Source of the DNA: Sphingobacterium sp. GVS05A
GTDB lineage: Bacteria > Bacteroidota > Bacteroidia > Sphingobacteriales > Sphingobacteriaceae
DNA length: 64,000 bases
Assembly (NCBI RefSeq): GCF_019969845.1
Contig: NZ_JAHXYR010000004.1
Span: 310,001-374,000, forward strand
Direction: 5' to 3'
Positions 60,871-64,000 of this stretch are shown piece by piece. The position numbers and the translations under genes were made by a program. How positions within the stretch are numbered: the stretch's first letter is position 1; the number at the start of each line of letters is the position of its first letter. Below the pieces are notes generated by a model. It had not been told where the DNA came from and made no database searches. It worked only from the letters and a program-made list of their open reading frames with translations.

Positions 60871-61731
60871 TTAACCTAAATAAGATTTTAAGATTTTGCT
60901 TCTTGAAGTGTGTCTCAAACGTTGAAGAGCCTTGTCTTTAATTTGACGGACGCGTTCACGTGTCAAATTGAATTTCTCACCGATTTCTTCGAGCGACAGT
61001 TGGTGGTTGGAACCTAATCCAAAGAATAGAACGATGATTTCACGTTCTCTTTCTGTTAAAGTTGCCAATGATCGCTTGATTTCTTCTGATAGAGATTCAT
61101 CAATTAGAGAACTATCGGTGTCTGGGTCATGGTTTTCCAATACATCCAAGAGTGTGTTTTCTTCACCTTGAACGAAAGGTGCATCCATAGACACATGACG
61201 TCCAGAATTACTTAGGGTATCTGAAACCTTGTCAACTGTGGTTTCAAGGATATCCGCCAATTCTTCTGGAGATGGTTCCCGCTCGTATTCTTGTTCTAGT
61301 TTTGAGAAAGCTTTACTGATTTTGCTTAGAGAACCTACTTGGTTCAATGGCAGACGTACGATACGTGATTGTTCAGCAATTGCTTGAAGAATAGATTGGC
61401 GAATCCACCAAACGGCATAAGAAATAAATTTAAAACCCTTTGTTTCGTCAAAACGTTTAGCCGCTTTAATTAAGCCCAGGTTGCCTTCATTGATTAAATC
61501 ACCTAAGGTCAATCCTTGATTTTGATATTGTTTTGCTACTGATACTACGAAACGAAGGTTGGTTTTAGTCAATTTTTCCAAGGCAACTTGGTCGCCTTCG
61601 CGGATGCGCTGTGCTAATTCTACTTCTTCTTCTGCTGTAATTAAGTCTACTTTACCAATTTCGTGTAAGTATTTGTCCAATGACTGGGACTCACGATTGG
61701 TGATAGATTGTGTAATTTTGAGCTGTCTCAT
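60871..61731 (-). CDS. rpoD: Primary RNA polymerase sigma factor (RpoD/SigA, Bacteroidota type)
   Basis: 286 residues, the short form typical of Bacteroidota without region 1.1. Region 1.2 is [15 protein letters not shown]; region 2 has [32 protein letters not shown]; region 4 has [16 protein letters not shown] and [18 protein letters not shown]. It recognises the TTTG/TAnnTTTG promoters noted in this window. It has its own terminator and a 387-base upstream region. Confidence 0.96.
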   Translation of the reverse strand: MRQLKITQSITNRESQSLDKYLHEIGKVDLITAEEEVELAQRIREGDQVALEKLTKTNLRFVVSVAKQYQNQGLTLGDLINEGNLGLIKAAKRFDETKGFKFISYAVWWIRQSILQAIAEQSRIVRLPLNQVGSLSKISKAFSKLEQEYEREPSPEELADILETTVDKVSDTLSNSGRHVSMDAPFVQGEENTLLDVLENHDPDTDSSLIDESLSEEIKRSLATLTEREREIIVLFFGLGSNHQLSLEEIGEKFNLTRERVRQIKDKALQRLRHTSRSKILKSYLG

Positions 61732-62118
61732 TAATTTTTATTAATTCTCCTCTCTAAGAAATGTTTGCGAAAATACGAAAAATTTTTGAATTATTAATGG
61801 AAAATGGATTATCTAACCTCTCATCTATAATGAGTTATGATTTTGTGAATCTTCATTTTACACTATCAAAAACTATTCCATTTAAAATTGTTTTTCTTTC
61901 TCAATTGTGGCTGTAATATTCAACTGATTGATATTTAAAGCGCTAACAAATTTTATTTTTTTCTATTCTCAAGTAATTTATCTAATGATATCAGATATGT
62001 TACGTAAAACGTATTCTTTGAATTTATTTTAAAATGATAATTTTATGATAAAACAAAAAGATATATGTTTTGTTTTACAAGAGACATTAAATAAATTTAA
62101 AGGAATAAAAATTATAAT
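61732..62118. other. AT-rich divergent region of rpoD and the XRE gene
   Basis: 387 bases. I found no small gene and no exact -33/-7 pair; it should contain the promoters of both neighbours. Confidence 0.5.
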
Positions 62119-62340
62119 ATGCCAATCTTAATTCATTTGGATAAAATAATGAAAGAGAAAAAAATGTCACTTAACCAATTGAGTGACAGTGTAGGGATTA
62201 CACTTTCTAATCTTTCAATCATAAAAAATCAAAAGGCTAAGGCCCTGCGATTAGATACACTTGAAGCAATATGTAAAGCGCTAGACTGTCAGCCTGGTGA
62301 TTTGTTGCAATATTATGATGGAGATGACGAGAAAAACTAG
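62119..62340 (+). CDS. Small XRE/Cro-CI-type HTH regulator (YozG-like)
   Basis: 73 residues, almost entirely one helix-turn-helix domain: KKMSLNQLSDSVGITLSNLSIIKNQKAKALRLDTLEAICKALDCQPGDLLQYY. It lies alone, divergent from rpoD and overlapping the stop of fmt by 4 bases. Its target is unknown; small members of this family usually regulate their own gene or a neighbour. Confidence 0.9.
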   Translation: MPILIHLDKIMKEKKMSLNQLSDSVGITLSNLSIIKNQKAKALRLDTLEAICKALDCQPGDLLQYYDGDDEKN

Positions 62341-63254
62341 AATCTATAGCCTTTTAAAAAGTCTACCACATTCATTTTCTTCTTGCCTTCCAGTTGAAGT
62401 TCCGATACCATGATATAGCCATCTTGTGTCGCAAACCTTAAATAGCTTTTTTGGTCTGTCTCTATTGTTCCCGGTGTGGCAGTAGTAGCTGTTTGCTCTT
62501 TTTCTGTTTTATATATTTTTAATACCTTATCATTGAGTACAGTAAATGCCGTTGGATAAGGGCTAAGTCCGCGTATAAAATTATAAACAACGTTAGTAGA
62601 TTGATCCCAATTTATTTTACAATCTTCTTTAAAAATTTTCGGTGCGTGTTTCAACGTTTCTGTTGGGAGGATATCATCTTGGCTTTTCGGCTGTAAATTT
62701 CCCTCTTTCAGCTGTTGTATCGTTTGAAGGAGTGTTCTGGCTCCCGCAACCATCAGGTTGTCGTGAAGATCTCCAGCTGTGTCAGTTTCATTTATTGTAA
62801 CTTTTTCGGCTAAAAGTATATTTCCAGTATCAATCTCATGTTGCAATAAGAATGTAGTCACTCCGGATTCTTGCTCCCCATTCATAATGGCATGATTGAT
62901 TGGAGCTGCACCGCGGTATTGTGGAAGTAAAGAGGCATGGACGTTAATGGTGCCATGTTTCGGCATATTCCAGACAACTTCAGGCAGCATACGGAATGCT
63001 ACCACGACCTGAAGATCGGCTTGATAGTTTTTGAGTTCGGCAAGAAAGGCCTCATCCCGAAGTTTGACTGGTTGAAGGACGGGGATATGGTGTTGGGTAG
63101 CGTATACTTTAACGGCTGATTCATGTATTTTTTGACCACGACCTGCCGGTTTGTCCGGTACTGTAACTACAGCAACGACTTGTTCGCCAGATTGAATGAG
63201 TGCATCAAGTGAAGCAACGGCAAAGTCAGGAGTGCCCATGAAAATAATACGCAT
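62337..63254 (-). CDS. fmt: Methionyl-tRNA formyltransferase
   Basis: 305 residues. The N-terminal IFMGTPDFAVASLDAL and the formyl-transfer block HASLLPQYRGAAPINHAIMNGEQESGVT (with the active-site Asn/His/Asp set) are diagnostic, and a C-terminal tRNA-binding domain follows. It formylates initiator Met-tRNA. The gene is convergent with the XRE gene with a 4-base overlap of stops. Confidence 0.96.
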   Translation of the reverse strand: MRIIFMGTPDFAVASLDALIQSGEQVVAVVTVPDKPAGRGQKIHESAVKVYATQHHIPVLQPVKLRDEAFLAELKNYQADLQVVVAFRMLPEVVWNMPKHGTINVHASLLPQYRGAAPINHAIMNGEQESGVTTFLLQHEIDTGNILLAEKVTINETDTAGDLHDNLMVAGARTLLQTIQQLKEGNLQPKSQDDILPTETLKHAPKIFKEDCKINWDQSTNVVYNFIRGLSPYPTAFTVLNDKVLKIYKTEKEQTATTATPGTIETDQKSYLRFATQDGYIMVSELQLEGKKKMNVVDFLKGYRF

Positions 63255-63348
63255 AAGAGCTGTGTTTTTTGTAAAATCCTTAAAATCAATAAAATCGTTG
63301 GGATGATAGAAATCATCTGCGAAAGCGCTAATAATTTGCTATTAAAGT

Positions 63349-63377
63349 TTTGTAAATAACAAATTTTTATAACTTTG
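63349..63377 (+). promoter_or_regulatory. Promoter of the LolE-like permease gene
   Basis: TTTG (63349-63352), 17 bases, TAACTTTG (63370-63377), an exact -7 match. The predicted start site lies about 20 bases before the TTG start codon. Confidence 0.6.
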
Positions 63378-63403
63378 CGAAGTTACATAAATATATTGAA
63401 AGC

Positions 63404-64000
63404 TTGAATTTTCCTTATTTTTTAGCAAATCGAATAGCATTTTCAGGTAAACGGACGTTCTCAAAATTGATCGTTCGGGTTACGATCGGTGCAATTGCGC
63501 TAGCCATTGCTGCCATTATCATATCTATTGCGGTTTTGCGGGGATTTAAGGGGGAGATCATCAGCAAGCAACGTGGTTTTTTTGCGGATGTATTGGTGCT
63601 ACGTTATGATCTCAACAAATCGTATGAAAATTCACCCATCTCACTTACGCCTCAACTCCATAAGTCTATATTAGCAGATCCTGAAGTATATTCCATTAAT
63701 CTATTTGCAACCAAAGCTGGGATTATCAATGTGAACGACGAAGTGGAGGGTGTAGTTTTGAAAGGTATTGATTCACTATACGATCAGCAGCCTATAAAAA
63801 ATATGTTGCTCGAGGGGAATACCATAGATTTTAAATCCGAGAATACCGATAATCAGATCTTAATTTCTAAATATCTGGCAGATAGGTTGTTGTTGAAAGT
63901 AGGTGACGACTTTATTATGTATTTTGTCCAGGAGCCTATCCGTAAACGAAAGTTTGTCATCAAGGGAATATTTAATACTGGGTCGGAGGAGCTTGATAAA
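63404..64000 (+). CDS. ABC transporter permease, LolC/LolE-FtsX family (partial, 3' cut)
   Basis: The frame runs to the window end without a stop (199 codons visible). It starts at a TTG (63404, MNFPYFLANRIAF when read as Met), because no ATG or GTG lies in the short space after the promoter. The first 50 residues, with SGKRTFSKLIVRVTIGAIALAIAAIIISIAVLRGFK, are the N-terminal basic region and first transmembrane helix of LolC/LolE-type permeases. A periplasmic MacB-like domain with EGVVLKGID follows. It should extract lipoproteins or other substrates from the inner membrane with an ATPase partner. The C-terminal membrane helices lie beyond the window. Confidence 0.85.
   Translation, partial: MNFPYFLANRIAFSGKRTFSKLIVRVTIGAIALAIAAIIISIAVLRGFKGEIISKQRGFFADVLVLRYDLNKSYENSPISLTPQLHKSILADPEVYSINLFATKAGIINVNDEVEGVVLKGIDSLYDQQPIKNMLLEGNTIDFKSENTDNQILISKYLADRLLLKVGDDFIMYFVQEPIRKRKFVIKGIFNTGSEELDK

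Overview
The window looks like chromosomal DNA of a Bacteroidota member of the Sphingobacteriaceae, most like Sphingobacterium. The basis is: a roughly 40% GC, AT-rich intergenic style; promoters of the Bacteroidota type (TTTG, 19-20 bases, TAnnTTTG) seen in front of a tRNA, a small RNA candidate and other genes; a short primary sigma factor without region 1.1; mostly Shine-Dalgarno-poor starts; a PnuT-type thiamine transporter behind a TPP riboswitch; and a flexirubin/aryl-polyene type pigment cluster with a tyrosine ammonia-lyase. The genus is inferred from overall gene content, not from a marker gene. No insertion sequence, prophage, CRISPR array or rRNA was seen.

Layout. 0-7 kb: a lipoprotein, a NYN-LOTUS RNA-binding/nuclease protein, a likely small RNA gene, an AraC regulator divergent from a CynX-type MFS exporter, and a secreted CocE/NonD-type hydrolase. 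7.5-13.3 kb: an inositol-lipid locus (inositol-1-phosphate synthase, then a tightly packed operon of nucleotidyltransferase, ATP-grasp protein, CDP-alcohol phosphatidyltransferase, flippase-like membrane protein and HAD phosphatase). 13.3-32.2 kb: housekeeping and accessory genes: VanX-type dipeptidase with AraC regulator, polyphosphate kinase, DJ-1 protein, two FMN reductases, PLP deaminase, RluD, aminotransferase IV, polysaccharide deacetylase, YjdM, YpfJ, LuxE-like protein, FabG, malate:quinone oxidoreductase, TPP riboswitch-PnuT-acyl-CoA dehydrogenase-like gene, and tRNA-Arg(CCG).

32.6-56.7 kb: the main secondary-metabolite locus. Twenty-two minus-strand genes run from a tyrosine ammonia-lyase to a PaaK-like ligase, with a divergent flavin-dependent halogenase-like gene at the upstream end. 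The expected flow is tyrosine to 4-coumarate (lyase), activation (ligase), loading on ACPs, elongation by three active ketosynthases with a chain-length-factor partner, reduction by a FabG-like reductase, dehydration by two hotdog dehydratases, release or editing by a thioesterase, coupling to lipid by acyltransferases, and export by an MMPL protein with LolA-like and lipoprotein helpers. No dialkylresorcinol pair (DarA/DarB) lies inside the window, so the product is either an aryl-polyene lipid or a flexirubin whose resorcinol half is encoded elsewhere. Several parts have no agreed role: a half-ketosynthase with a lost nucleophile, a WG-repeat protein, a C45-type lipoprotein acyltransferase with a possible TPR end, and an MMPL-PlsC-methyltransferase-like triple fusion.

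56.7-64 kb: core genes: XerD-like recombinase, large M16 peptidase, primary sigma factor, small XRE regulator, methionyl-tRNA formyltransferase, and the start of a LolE/FtsX-type ABC permease cut by the window end.
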